Positions 17,382-26,806 of a stretch of 64,000 bases of DNA are shown here, in pieces (within the stretch, counting starts at the first letter, position 1; each line of letters opens with the position of its first letter). The notes beneath the pieces are model-generated. The model did no database searches, was not told where the DNA came from, and worked only from the letters and a program-made list of their open reading frames with translations. Position numbers and translations under genes: made by a program. The DNA comes from Sphingobacterium sp. UBA5670 (GTDB taxonomy: Bacteria > Bacteroidota > Bacteroidia > Sphingobacteriales > Sphingobacteriaceae): positions 224,068 to 288,067 of the forward strand of contig NZ_DIIM01000010.1 in the NCBI RefSeq assembly GCF_002420705.1, read 5' to 3'.

Positions 17382-18851
17382 TTAATAGCCTGTATTCTGT
17401 TGATTTGCAATAGCAGGGTTTGCGTTCATTTCGTCTAATGAAATCGGAAGAATGGTTTTAAAAAACGTTCTATCAATAGTTTTTTCCCTATTGGTCGTAC
17501 TTATATTACCTAAATCATCATCGAAGGTGATCGATTTGTTCCAGCGCATCATATCGAAGAAACGGTGGCCTTCACCTAAAAGTTCTTTACTTCTTTCATC
17601 GGCAATCATGTCTAATGTAATCGAATTAGAAGTTGCAGCATCCAATTTAGGTGATCGTTGACGAATGGAATTCAGATACGTCGCTGCCAGGGCTTTGTCT
17701 GGTGAAGTTTTTAACAGAGCTGCTTCGGCAGCGATCAGATATACTTCGGACAAACGAATGACCTTAATATTGACAGCGGTACTATTTGCTGCTGAATTTT
17801 TATCACCAGCAAGCGTGGTGCTACCGCTATATTTATAGACCGCTCCTAAATGCGTGGTGCCGACTTCATCGTAGGCCATAACACCCCATCTGACATCTGT
17901 CTCGTCTTTCTTAAGTTTGGTCAAGAATGGATCTGCGGCTATAAAGTTGCCCAATATGGCCGTGCTGCCATGACCTTTCCTACGAAACATAGCCCCCAAT
18001 GAGCTTGTCCCTGCATCAGCTTCATTCGGATAGACACCCAATTCTAAAATAGATTCCGTTCCAAACATACTTGTCCAGGATTTTACCCAGTTTTCATTGC
18101 TATATAACGTATAAACTTTTGAGTCTATAACTTCCTGAGCTGATTTTAACGAGTTGTCATAGTCGTTCATATAGAGATACACACGAGCTTGCAGCGCTTT
18201 GTTGGCGAAAAAGTTGAAATATCCATCCGACTTGGATTTTGGCAATAAGCTTTCTGCATCCTTTAGATCTTGTACGATCTGTTTGTAGTTTTCCTCAACG
18301 GAAATACGTTTTTCCTGCGCGCTATATTCGAGTACTTTCGTGACGTTAGGAATACCAAGGGCAGATTTTTCCATGTTATAGGGTTTCCCATATAACCTGA
18401 CAAGATCAAAATTAATAAGAGCTCTTGCGGTCAATGCTTGTCCCTTATATGTATCGAAATTTTCTGTCGAACCGGCGGCAATTAGTTTATCTATATTCGT
18501 CAAAAGATTGTTGATCTGTACGAGTGTATGAAACCCTTGTGTCCAGATACCCGAATAAGGATTAGAAGAGGCTGAATGATTAAATACATAAAGATAGTCA
18601 TAACCGCGACCCTGTGATGCTATCGTAAAGTCACCCCCTTTGGCATCCGCGTAAAGCGGGAAGTTTCGTCCATAGTAGGCAACGTTTGCCATTTTGCTCA
18701 TTAATCCATTCATGATCACTTTTGCGTCAGCAGCCGTTTGGATTGAGGTATTGGAGTCACCCATATTGGTCGGTGTGACATCCAAAAAATTGCTACAAGA
18801 GCTAATTACTAATGATATTGTTATGCACGAGGCAATAAAAAGCTTTTTCAT
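17382..18851 (-). CDS. SusD/RagB family nutrient-binding lipoprotein
   Basis: 489 residues. Lipid Cys 19 (SLVISSCSNFLDVTPT). SusD pattern: N-terminal helical TPR region with KGQALTARALINFDLVRLYG, then RLSEVYLIAAEAALL, and the C-terminal ERSKELLGEGHRFFDMMRW, all hallmarks of the family. It caps the SusC channel at the cell surface and captures the nutrient. It is encoded 18 bases after susC, last in the NlpC-epimerase-SusC-SusD order. The neighbouring enzymes act on muropeptide bonds rather than glycans, so a peptide or muropeptide ligand is inferred. Confidence 0.95.
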   Translation of the reverse strand: MKKLFIASCITISLVISSCSNFLDVTPTNMGDSNTSIQTAADAKVIMNGLMSKMANVAYYGRNFPLYADAKGGDFTIASQGRGYDYLYVFNHSASSNPYSGIWTQGFHTLVQINNLLTNIDKLIAAGSTENFDTYKGQALTARALINFDLVRLYGKPYNMEKSALGIPNVTKVLEYSAQEKRISVEENYKQIVQDLKDAESLLPKSKSDGYFNFFANKALQARVYLYMNDYDNSLKSAQEVIDSKVYTLYSNENWVKSWTSMFGTESILELGVYPNEADAGTSSLGAMFRRKGHGSTAILGNFIAADPFLTKLKKDETDVRWGVMAYDEVGTTHLGAVYKYSGSTTLAGDKNSAANSTAVNIKVIRLSEVYLIAAEAALLKTSPDKALAATYLNSIRQRSPKLDAATSNSITLDMIADERSKELLGEGHRFFDMMRWNKSITFDDDLGNISTTNREKTIDRTFFKTILPISLDEMNANPAIANQQNTGY

Positions 18852-18869
18852 AATACTGTTTTTTTTTCG

Positions 18870-21800
18870 TTAAAAACCAAATTCGACACCGAAAGTGTAA
18901 GTTTTTGCCAATGGTGTTTCCCAACCCCGCGTACCAAATTGGTTGACTTCCGGATCCATATACTTGTATTTTGAAACAGTCAACAAATTGCTCCCGTTGA
19001 AAAATACTCTTGCATTGGAAATACCTGCTCGTTTTAAAAACTCATTCGGTAATCTATAGCTCAACGAAATGTTCTTTAATCGAAGATATGAGGCGTCAAA
19101 CAGTTGTCTGCTGCTGATCTGATTCACATCTTCCAGATCTCTTCCGGTAACCATTGGGTAGGATCCACTGGTATTGGAAGGTGACCAACTATTTTCTGTA
19201 AAATAAGCTGAATGAATTCTTTCCCAATAATAGCCATCGTCCGCAACATCTTTGGATGTAGCATCATAAAGTTTGCCACCAATTTTATAGGCGAAGTTCA
19301 ATCCCAACGAAAAGTTTTTATAATCGATGTCAGAATTTATACCGCCATATAGTTTCGGATTAGCATTTCCGATGATGGTCTGTTTCGCTTTTTTGTAATC
19401 GTAGCTTGCAGCTTTTCCGTTGAACATAAAATCGCCGTCAGTGCCATCGTTTGTGTACCAGACATTTTTGCCATTGGTCTGATCAGTACCAGCCCATTCA
19501 AGGCCAAAGAAAGATAAAGACGATTCTCCTTCACGATAAATAAATCGAGCTCTATCATCTGCACCTGTTGGGTCATACCAGACGATATCCCGTCCACCAT
19601 ATAATTTTGTAATTTTGGATTTGATGAACGCAGCATTTGCACTTAATGTCCATTTCCAATTTTCATTTTTAACGATGTCAGAGCCCAATTCAATCTCGAT
19701 ACCTTTATTATTCATCTCTCCTACATTCCGCAATATAGAGCTGAATCCGGTGATTGTGGAGATTGGAACGTTCTGTAATAAGTCTTTCGAATCTCTGTTA
19801 AAATATTCAATGGTACCGAATAGTTTGTTGTTGAACAGGCCAAATTCTAAGGCGACGTTTGTGGAGTAATTTTTCTCCCAAGCTACGTCTGGATTACCTA
19901 GATTATTTAGACCCCCTCCTGGTTGCGTCATGTATTTATTGGAATAGCTTGTTAGATTTCTCCAGGCAAAGAGATCGGTAGGTAATGTCCCATTTACCCC
20001 ATAGGAACCTCTAATTCTGAGGTTATTGATTTCTTCGATATCTTTGATAAAAGATTCCTTAGCCAAGTTCCAGGAAGCTGCTAAAGACCAAAAATTGCCC
20101 CAACGAGGACCGGGTGCCAAGCGGGATGAACCATCCCTTCTAAAAGACGCGGATGCAAAATAACGTTCATCGTAGTTGTATTCCGCCCGCGATAGTACAG
20201 ACATCATATTGTTGCCCCAAGAGTAGGCAGATGCGTCCAGTATACCTGCAGTAGCAACTGTATGAAGTGAAGAGGATGGTAAATCTTTACCTGTAGCACG
20301 GATAAAGTCTGTTGTATTTTTTTCAGCTTCGAAACCTGCTAATAACCCGATGTTATGTAAGCCAAAGCTTTTGTTGTAATTAGCGGTTGTGGATGATACC
20401 AATTTTTCAATGGATGTAGACACCTCTGTAACCCGGCCATTGTCTGCCATACCGTTATAATGTTTAGCACTATAATAGATATGATCTTTGACTTCAGTTC
20501 TGTCATACGAGAAAATAGTCTTCAATGTAAGTTCGGGTAACAACTTTAATGATAAAGATTCTATAGCTGATAATTTGCTTGTCTTCGACGAGTTTTCCCA
20601 TTCCTTGTTGTAGTATAAAGGATTATAAGCAAGACTACCATAGCGAGCTGTATATTCGTTACCTGTTTTATAATCTGTCGGCCAATACATTTGCCATAAT
20701 AAATTACTCGCCTGATACAGGTAATTTGTTCCTGTATTCCTGGTGTCATTCATGCCGATAAGTTTGTTTTTCGCGTAGTTGACGTTCGAACCAAATTCAA
20801 GATATTTTCCAATCTTTTGTGTTAAATTAATCCGACCATTAATTCTGTCCAAGTTATTTTCTATAATCCTGCTTTTGTCTTGTGTGTATCCTAAAGACGC
20901 GTAATAATTCGTTTTTTCTGTTGCTCCGCTTACTGAAATATCGTTGCTGTTGAATATTCCAGTTCTAAATAATGCTTTGTTCCAGTCATAATATTTGCCA
21001 TCTCGGTTCTCTACACCATCTGTTTTTCCCGAGATATGAACATTTTCCCATTGTGAGGTTCCATCCGTGCTGAATTGATAACCATGAATACCAAAACCAT
21101 AAGAAGAAGTAGGTTTACCATAATTTGCCGAATTTGGATTCCAGTCTAAAGAATTTAAACGGAATAAGGTATTTTTATTCGCCTGTTCAGCTGTTTGACC
21201 TGCTGCTATTCTAGAATCATATAATACACTATAAAGCGTGTTGATTTGATCTTGTACTGAAGCAGGTTCATTATTTTTTGTTGCCCAAGAAGGACTAATG
21301 CCAATAGAGGACTTAACATTGATCTTCGGGTCTCCATTCTTACCCCTTTTTGTAGTGATGATGATGACACCATTTGCTGCACGGGAGCCATATAGAGAAG
21401 ACGCAGCCGCATCTTTTAGCACAGAAATAGATTCGATGTCGCTCGGATTTAATGTGCTCATTACGTTGTTTGTATTGACAATATAATCGCCCATTTGTCC
21501 GACACTACCCGAAATAACCGGAACTCCGTCAATGACATAGAGTGGCTCATTCGATGCGTTCATGGAGCCTATGCCGCGAATGCGTATCGCTGAAGTTGCA
21601 CCGGCCTGGCCAGATCCATTTGACATTTGCAGACCAGCGACACGACCAGTAAGTGCTTTTTCAAAGGAAGTGACGGGTTGTTTATCAATGGCATCTGATT
21701 TTACTTGCGCTGCGGAACCTGTATAGGTACTTTTTTTAGCCGTTCCATAGGCAATGACAATGACTTCGTCTAAGGACTGTTCATCACTGTTAAGTGATAT

Positions 21801-22076
21801 ACTAATGGTTTTGCGGCCATTGACCTGAATTTCTTGAGGGCTATAACCTACGGCGGATATACTTAATGTCGCATTCGCATTTGCAGTCAAGGTAAACAGA
21901 CCACCTTCGTTTGTTGAGGTCCCTTGGTTAGCGCCTTTTACATGTATTGTAACTCCGCTAATTGGTTTTCCATTGCTGTCCGTTATTTTACCTGCAATTT
22001 GGATCTGTTGCGCATGTAAAGACTGCATCGAACCACAGGCTATGAGACACAACGTTGTGAGCACATGTTGTTTCAT
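18870..22076 (-). CDS. SusC/RagA family TonB-dependent outer membrane receptor
   Basis: 1068 residues. Signal peptide (about 22 residues, ending LHAQ), then a carboxypeptidase-D-like beta domain (residues 25-105, GKITDSNGKPISGVTIHVKG). A TonB box region follows (DEVIVIAYGTAKK), then the plug with SusC signature segments (PVTSFEKALTGRVAGLQ, SALSPSDIES-type NPSDIESISVLKDAAASSLY, GSRAANGVIIITTKRG), and a beta barrel to the end (TYTFGVEFGF). It imports nutrient across the outer membrane using TonB energy. It forms a pair with SusD downstream. An inverted repeat lies between the epimerase stop and this gene. Confidence 0.96.
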   Translation of the reverse strand: MKQHVLTTLCLIACGSMQSLHAQQIQIAGKITDSNGKPISGVTIHVKGANQGTSTNEGGLFTLTANANATLSISAVGYSPQEIQVNGRKTISISLNSDEQSLDEVIVIAYGTAKKSTYTGSAAQVKSDAIDKQPVTSFEKALTGRVAGLQMSNGSGQAGATSAIRIRGIGSMNASNEPLYVIDGVPVISGSVGQMGDYIVNTNNVMSTLNPSDIESISVLKDAAASSLYGSRAANGVIIITTKRGKNGDPKINVKSSIGISPSWATKNNEPASVQDQINTLYSVLYDSRIAAGQTAEQANKNTLFRLNSLDWNPNSANYGKPTSSYGFGIHGYQFSTDGTSQWENVHISGKTDGVENRDGKYYDWNKALFRTGIFNSNDISVSGATEKTNYYASLGYTQDKSRIIENNLDRINGRINLTQKIGKYLEFGSNVNYAKNKLIGMNDTRNTGTNYLYQASNLLWQMYWPTDYKTGNEYTARYGSLAYNPLYYNKEWENSSKTSKLSAIESLSLKLLPELTLKTIFSYDRTEVKDHIYYSAKHYNGMADNGRVTEVSTSIEKLVSSTTANYNKSFGLHNIGLLAGFEAEKNTTDFIRATGKDLPSSSLHTVATAGILDASAYSWGNNMMSVLSRAEYNYDERYFASASFRRDGSSRLAPGPRWGNFWSLAASWNLAKESFIKDIEEINNLRIRGSYGVNGTLPTDLFAWRNLTSYSNKYMTQPGGGLNNLGNPDVAWEKNYSTNVALEFGLFNNKLFGTIEYFNRDSKDLLQNVPISTITGFSSILRNVGEMNNKGIEIELGSDIVKNENWKWTLSANAAFIKSKITKLYGGRDIVWYDPTGADDRARFIYREGESSLSFFGLEWAGTDQTNGKNVWYTNDGTDGDFMFNGKAASYDYKKAKQTIIGNANPKLYGGINSDIDYKNFSLGLNFAYKIGGKLYDATSKDVADDGYYWERIHSAYFTENSWSPSNTSGSYPMVTGRDLEDVNQISSRQLFDASYLRLKNISLSYRLPNEFLKRAGISNARVFFNGSNLLTVSKYKYMDPEVNQFGTRGWETPLAKTYTFGVEFGF

Positions 22077-22233
22077 ATTAAAATTTGTCTTTTAGAGGCA
22101 ATATGGGATATCCGGTTGATTTTCACAGTGGTTTGTGTTTCTCAGACATGGCTATTCCATAAAAGAGTGAATTGATTAATTTAGTTTGTTAATATTTTGG
22201 TGCTGTCGAGTGTTGGTCAAACCTGCGATAGCA

Positions 22234-22277
22234 ATTCAGTGCAATCTTTTCTTTAAGAAAAAAACATTGCACTGAAT
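22234..22277. repeat. perfect 12-bp inverted repeat upstream of SusC
   Basis: ATTCAGTGCAAT (22234-22245) and ATTGCACTGAAT (22266-22277) around a 20-base loop. It lies 7 bases beyond the epimerase stop codon (minus strand) and about 157 bases before the SusC start. The loop reads as a run of T on the minus strand, but after the second arm there is no T-run. It may attenuate, or stabilise, one part of the NlpC-epimerase-SusCD transcript. Confidence 0.6.
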
Positions 22278-22283
22278 ATAGGG

Positions 22284-23339
22284 TTATTTTCTTACAATTC
22301 CAATTCCAGGACGGTCAGGAAGGAGGCAGCTGCCATTTACCACGGTCATGCCGTCGTATATATCATTTGCAATTAACAAAGCACCGTCTAGATCAGCCCA
22401 GTCTGTTAACGGAGCAAGCTGTGCGGCGGCGCTGATAGCACATGATGTTTCGGTCATACAGCCAATCATAACTTTCATTTCCAAAGAGCGGGCAAGTTCT
22501 GCCATACGCTTGGCTTCGCGCATGCCTGTACATTTCATCAATTTGATATTAATACCCGAATATACCCCCTTTAAAGCAGGTACATCCACAAGCCGTTGAC
22601 AACCTTCGTCAGCGATGGTCGGAATCGGACTATGCTCCGTTAACCAGGCATTATCATCTATTTGCTCTTTGGGCATTGGCTGTTCTAAAAATGAAACATT
22701 TCTTTCCGCTAGCCAATGAGCCATCTCCAATGCTTCTTCGCGCGTTTTCCAGCCTTGGTTTACATCAGCACATAATGGTCGATCTGTCACCTGACGGATT
22801 GTATCGATAATCATCTTGTCCGTATCGAGCCCCAGTTTCACTTTTAGAATTTTGAATTGATCAGCCTCAGCGACTTTTTTACGGATCATTTCTTCGGTAT
22901 CAATGCCTATCGTATAAGATGTCGGTGGAATAAGATCAGGATTTAATCCCCATATCTTATAATAAGGCTGATTCATGATTTTACCAAGAATATCATGCAG
23001 GGCGATATCAATGGAAGCTTTTGCTGCGGTATTTTTCGAAGCTAGCTGATCGATATAGTGCAGGATCTCTTCGGTTTGAAATGGAGAGTTAAAACCTGTC
23101 AGATCGATCTGATTGAGAAATGATAGGACACTTTCCTGCGATTCGCCGAGATAGGGAGGCATGCTAGCCTCACCATAACCTATAATGCCATCATACTCTA
23201 ATTCGGTCAATACAACCGGTGTTGTGCTTCGGCTAAAGGAAGCTACAGTAAAAACATGACGCAGCGTTAGCGTATAAGGCCGAAACCTTAATTTAAAGGC
23301 ACCAAAATCTTTACTAATCCATTCAGGTTGATTACTCAT
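22284..23339 (-). CDS. L-Ala-D/L-Glu dipeptide epimerase (enolase superfamily)
   Basis: 351 residues from ATG at 23339. The frame stays open further upstream into the NlpC/P60 gene, but this ATG is 8 bases past that gene's stop and gives the family length. Enolase-superfamily catalytic set: Lys 156 and Lys 158 (ILKVKLG), metal ligands Asp 182 (CADVNQGW), Glu 209 (FLEQPMP) and Asp 234 (TIADEG), and Lys 256 (INIKLMKC). The DLDGALLIANDIYDG end is typical of dipeptide epimerases. It converts L-Ala-D-Glu released from peptidoglycan to L-Ala-L-Glu for peptidases, in the cytosol. It is coupled to NlpC/P60 upstream, which would produce this dipeptide. Confidence 0.9.
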   Translation of the reverse strand: MSNQPEWISKDFGAFKLRFRPYTLTLRHVFTVASFSRSTTPVVLTELEYDGIIGYGEASMPPYLGESQESVLSFLNQIDLTGFNSPFQTEEILHYIDQLASKNTAAKASIDIALHDILGKIMNQPYYKIWGLNPDLIPPTSYTIGIDTEEMIRKKVAEADQFKILKVKLGLDTDKMIIDTIRQVTDRPLCADVNQGWKTREEALEMAHWLAERNVSFLEQPMPKEQIDDNAWLTEHSPIPTIADEGCQRLVDVPALKGVYSGINIKLMKCTGMREAKRMAELARSLEMKVMIGCMTETSCAISAAAQLAPLTDWADLDGALLIANDIYDGMTVVNGSCLLPDRPGIGIVRK

Positions 23340-23346
23340 GGTTATG

Positions 23347-24573
23347 TTATTTGTTGTTGTAATAATTGCTTTCAACGACTTTCTGTATTGCACTATCGTG
23401 GGCGCCGAGGTAACGGCGGGCGGCAACCACAGTACGGGTCTGAAAATCATCATAATTGCTGGCGTCCTTCAACATGCTGTTGATGCGCACTAGTCCGGCA
23501 GCGTGAATAAAGGTGCCATTACCGATATAAAGCGCAACATGAGTGACACGCGCATTTGGATTGCTGTTTTTACCGGCGGCAAAGAAAAGTAAGTCTGCGG
23601 GTTTTAGGTTTTTTAGTGCTTTCTCAGGGTCGAAATGTCCCTCTTGATCCAATATGTCTATTTTTTCACCTGCAAGTACCTGTTGAGATGCATCGCGAGG
23701 AATCACAAAGCCGTTCATAAAGAAGCTTGTTTTAGTGAAACCGCTGCAGTCTACACCTTTGACAGATGTTCCGCCCCATAAATAAGGGAGACCCAACATT
23801 GTTTTTGCACTGGCGATAACGTTTTCTGCTGTTGGCTGGCGTGTATCCAACCAATTTTTTAATGTCAGGCTTTCTGATTTTTTGATATATCCCAATCTTC
23901 CATCGGGATAAGCGATTTCATAAAAACTACCTTTCTGCCCTTTTAACTGCAAGATATCGCCATAGACGAGGTCCGAAACGCGTTGGCTTTTTTCATTGGC
24001 TTCAGAATATGATTTTCCGAACTCAGCGGTATAAATCACTTTTTCCGCTTGCCGCCAATTTGCCAACGTGGTTTTGTCCATCGCCTCAATGGATGAACTG
24101 GGTACCCAAGCGATATAGCCGTCAGGCGTACGGACACGGTAATCGCCGCTCTTTTTTTGCAAGAGGTCAACCTGTGTGCCCAACAAAACCTGACTGGTCA
24201 ATTCTGCCGCATTATCAGGAAAAGTACGCATGTTAGCAACCGAAAGTCTGATGACCCCAGCCGTCTTTTCTCCCACACTCGCGTCAGGCAATAGCTGTAC
24301 CTGAATATCGGCCGATATTTCTTTTGCCTTTTGTTGCAGAACGAATTGCGCATCTTTCTCGGTTGTTTCAAGCACATATTGGTTCTGCGCTATATCCGCT
24401 TTTTGGATGGCCACAATCTTGGTTCTTTTATCCGGAGCATATTCACGTTTTACGTTTTCTTGCAACTCTTTAATTTTGAAATAAGTGGTGGAATCCAGCT
24501 GCTGTGCCTGACTACTACCCGTGCTGATAAGGCTTGCATAGGCTAGAATAGCAAATTTTAGCGTGTTTTTCAT
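23347..24573 (-). CDS. NlpC/P60 murein endopeptidase with SH3b domains
   Basis: 408 residues. Signal peptide of about 23 residues (ASLISTGSSQAQ). Two SH3b-like domains follow (about 100-165 and 175-240), then NlpC/P60 with catalytic Cys 276 (VDCSGFTK), His 345 (RVTHVALYIGNG) and a third polar residue, His 357 (FIHAAG). The family cuts the gamma-D-Glu-diaminopimelate bond of stem peptides, preferring free N-terminal L-Ala peptides in the YkfC type, which has this three-domain layout. It is the first gene of the operon NlpC, epimerase, SusC, SusD and has a recognisable promoter at 24591-24622. Periplasmic location is inferred from the signal. Confidence 0.92.
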   Translation of the reverse strand: MKNTLKFAILAYASLISTGSSQAQQLDSTTYFKIKELQENVKREYAPDKRTKIVAIQKADIAQNQYVLETTEKDAQFVLQQKAKEISADIQVQLLPDASVGEKTAGVIRLSVANMRTFPDNAAELTSQVLLGTQVDLLQKKSGDYRVRTPDGYIAWVPSSSIEAMDKTTLANWRQAEKVIYTAEFGKSYSEANEKSQRVSDLVYGDILQLKGQKGSFYEIAYPDGRLGYIKKSESLTLKNWLDTRQPTAENVIASAKTMLGLPYLWGGTSVKGVDCSGFTKTSFFMNGFVIPRDASQQVLAGEKIDILDQEGHFDPEKALKNLKPADLLFFAAGKNSNPNARVTHVALYIGNGTFIHAAGLVRINSMLKDASNYDDFQTRTVVAARRYLGAHDSAIQKVVESNYYNNK

Positions 24574-24895
24574 GCGAATTAGTTTGTTTCTAAAGATAGG
24601 ATTAATTCATAATATAAGTCAATTTTTATTGTCGATTTTTAAGTGATTTTCAGGTTATGTTGCTAAAAAACGAATGATTGGGTTTAATTTTAATTAAATA
24701 ATCTAATTGCTAAAACCATTTTGTAATATTGCTTATAGATTGTGAAGTCAAAATGGCTTCCATTTACTTCCGAGGCCCAAAAATGCAGTATAATATGTTC
24801 CATAGTAGATCGAAGGATGGAATTGGAGCAGCTTTAATTATCGGGTTTTTGCCGGATTGATAGACAACGATTTTATATAAAATAGTAATAAGGAA
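24574..24895. other. 322-base divergent intergenic region
   Basis: Separates the NlpC operon (minus) from the asparaginase gene (plus). It contains the NlpC promoter near 24591-24622. For the plus gene no clear TAnnTTTG element was found. No ORF or RNA gene was seen. Confidence 0.5.
24591..24622 (-). promoter_or_regulatory. promoter of the NlpC-epimerase-SusCD operon
   Basis: Minus strand TTG (24620-24622), 21-base spacer, TATCTTTA (24591-24598), one mismatch from TAnnTTTG. The predicted leader is under 20 bases. Confidence 0.5.
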
Positions 24896-25924
24896 ATGAG
24901 TTCAAGACGTGATTTTATTAAGAAAGGTTTGATTGCTGCTACTACAGCGGGGACATTAACGGCATTTGATGCAAAAGGATTGTCGATTGGATCAAAAACG
25001 AACACGAAAAAATACCCCATCGTAATTTCAACCTGGGACTTTGGTATTGCAGCAAATAAAGCCGCTTGGGAAATATTATCAAAAGGAGGGAAGGCATTGG
25101 ATGCTGTTGAGCAAGGCGTACGTGTGCCCGAAGCCGATCTGAAAAATATGACCGTTGGTAAAGGGGGATATCCAGATCGTGATGGCCATGTTACCCTCGA
25201 TGCCTGCATTATGGATGCTGATGGTAATTGCGGTGCGGTTGCTGGAATGGAAAAAATTGGACATCCGATTTCAGTAGCACGCTTGGTGATGGAAAAAACG
25301 CCGCATGTGATGCTGGTAGGCGAAGGGGCATTGCAATTTGCTTTGGAAAATGGTTTTAAGGAAGAAAACCTGTTGACTCCGGAAGGCGAAAAAGCGTGGA
25401 AAGAATGGTTAAAGGAGAAAAAATACAAACCCGTAGCCAATATTGAAAATCAGTCCTTTGCGGCGGAACGTTTGCCGGGAAACCAATATAATCACGATAC
25501 CATTGGTATGTTGGCACTTGACGCCAATGGAAATATTTCGGGAGCCTGTACAACAAGCGGCATGGCTTTCAAGATGCATGGCAGGGTAGGAGATAGTCCT
25601 ATTATTGGTGCCGGTCTATATGTCGATAATGAAGTAGGTGGGGCTACGTCTACCGGAGTAGGTGAAGAAGTTATACGGAATGTAGGTAGTTTTTTGGTGG
25701 TTGAATTGATGCGTCAGGGATATTCTCCAGAAGATGCCTGTAAGGAAGCCGTCATGCGTATTGTGAAGAAGAAACCGGCAATTGCGAAGGAAATCCAAGT
25801 TGGATTCTTAGCAATGAATAAAAAAGGCGAATATGGGGCCTATGCTTTACAACAGGGCTTTTCCTATGCTGTTTGCGACAGTAAACAGCAAGATTTATTG
25901 ATTAAAGGAAAGCATTACTATTAA
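24896..25924 (+). CDS. N4-(beta-N-acetylglucosaminyl)-L-asparaginase-type Ntn hydrolase
   Basis: 342 residues. Tat-type signal SSRRDFIKKGLIAATTAG, so periplasmic. Ntn-hydrolase fold; the predicted autocleavage nucleophile is Thr 202 in NQYNHDTIGMLALD. Substrate-side motifs are MHGRVGDSPIIGAGLYVDNE and GATSTGVGEE. Family members remove Asn from GlcNAc-Asn of N-glycans or act as isoaspartyl peptidases. It is divergent from the NlpC operon, sharing a 322-base gap, so co-regulation is possible. Substrate here is inferred only: glycoprotein remnants or isopeptides. Confidence 0.9.
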   Translation: MSSRRDFIKKGLIAATTAGTLTAFDAKGLSIGSKTNTKKYPIVISTWDFGIAANKAAWEILSKGGKALDAVEQGVRVPEADLKNMTVGKGGYPDRDGHVTLDACIMDADGNCGAVAGMEKIGHPISVARLVMEKTPHVMLVGEGALQFALENGFKEENLLTPEGEKAWKEWLKEKKYKPVANIENQSFAAERLPGNQYNHDTIGMLALDANGNISGACTTSGMAFKMHGRVGDSPIIGAGLYVDNEVGGATSTGVGEEVIRNVGSFLVVELMRQGYSPEDACKEAVMRIVKKKPAIAKEIQVGFLAMNKKGEYGAYALQQGFSYAVCDSKQQDLLIKGKHYY

Positions 25925-26023
25925 TATTAAAAAAAGAGTGTGTGGCTTGGGTGTTTCATGCTCAGAGCTAAGTACTGGGATTTTTCGCCATGCTAATAAG
26001 AGATGCCATTGCTAATAAATAAT

Positions 26024-26031
26024 TATATTTG
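26024..26031 (+). promoter_or_regulatory. -7 promoter element for msrA
   Basis: TATATTTG, a full match to TAnnTTTG, 81 bases before the ATG; no TTG at the expected -33 spacing. A short hairpin (CTGCTG 26050-26055 / CAGCAG 26064-26069) sits in the leader. Confidence 0.45.
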
Positions 26032-26112
26032 TCTAAACATTATTAGGAACTGCTGATATGGTGCAGCAGATGTTGGTAAATGTAAAGTTAAAATACGCAA
26101 GAATATAAAAAT

Positions 26113-26628
26113 ATGAAAGCAACATTTGGAGGAGGATGTTTTTGGTGTACAGAAGTTATTTTCCAGAATACGGAAGGAGTAACATCAGTATTACCTGGTT
26201 ATATGGGGGGACATATCGATAAACCGACCTATGAACAAGTATGTACGGGTACAACAGATCATGTTGAAGTCGTTGAATTGGAATATGATGATGAATTGGT
26301 TAATTACGAAGATTTGTTGAAAATTTTCTTCAAGACTCATAATCCGACTACATTAAACCGGCAAGGAAATGATGTAGGAACGCAATATCGGTCAGTTGTG
26401 TTTTATCATAATGAGGAGCAAGAGATTCTGGCGAAGAATTTTATTGACGAATTGGAAAATGAGGAGGTTTATGAAGATCCTATTGTCACCGCAGTTGAAC
26501 CGGCCGCTACATTTTGGTTAGCCGAGGACTATCATCATAATTATTTTAATGATCATCCCGAAAATCCATTTTGTTCTGTTGTTATTGCACCGAAGCTTCA
26601 AAAATTCTTAAAAGAATTTAAAGCGTAG
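26113..26628 (+). CDS. msrA: peptide-methionine (S)-S-oxide reductase
   Basis: 171 residues, the short form. Catalytic motif GGGCFWCTE at residues 6-14, with the nucleophile Cys 9. Further family blocks are TEGVTSVLPGYMGG, DHVEVVELEYDDE, RSVVFYHNEEQ and WLAEDYHHNYF. It repairs oxidised methionine in proteins using thioredoxin. It has no signal peptide, so it is cytosolic. The resolving cysteine may be Cys 155 (NPFCSVV). It stands alone, with a bidirectional terminator between it and topoisomerase IV. Confidence 0.95.
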   Translation: MKATFGGGCFWCTEVIFQNTEGVTSVLPGYMGGHIDKPTYEQVCTGTTDHVEVVELEYDDELVNYEDLLKIFFKTHNPTTLNRQGNDVGTQYRSVVFYHNEEQEILAKNFIDELENEEVYEDPIVTAVEPAATFWLAEDYHHNYFNDHPENPFCSVVIAPKLQKFLKEFKA

Positions 26629-26753
26629 TAAGACCTTCGTTGAAGTTATCATGTGAGGCATGAACCTCTTTGCTGCTGGAAATAGACAGCGTAAAACGAG
26701 TGTTCAAGGAGATGATAAAGCGTCTATAAGAATTGAATGTCAGAATAAAACAC

Positions 26754-26787
26754 AAAAAAGGCTCGAATATTTATTCGAGCCTTTTTT
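26754..26787. terminator. bidirectional terminator between msrA and topoisomerase IV
   Basis: Stem AAAAAAGGCTCGAA (26754-26767) / TTCGAGCCTTTTTT (26774-26787), 6-base loop; T-runs on both strands. Confidence 0.88.
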
Positions 26788-26806
26788 GTATTTTATTAAA
26801 CGTGAC

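Noticed and set aside
22284..23453. Longer start of the epimerase gene running into the NlpC/P60 gene
   Set aside because: The extension overlaps the coding end of NlpC/P60 in another frame; ATG 23339 gives the normal family length.
24838..25440. 200-codon frame opposite the asparaginase gene
   Set aside because: Antisense shadow; the plus strand gene has clear motifs and a Tat signal.
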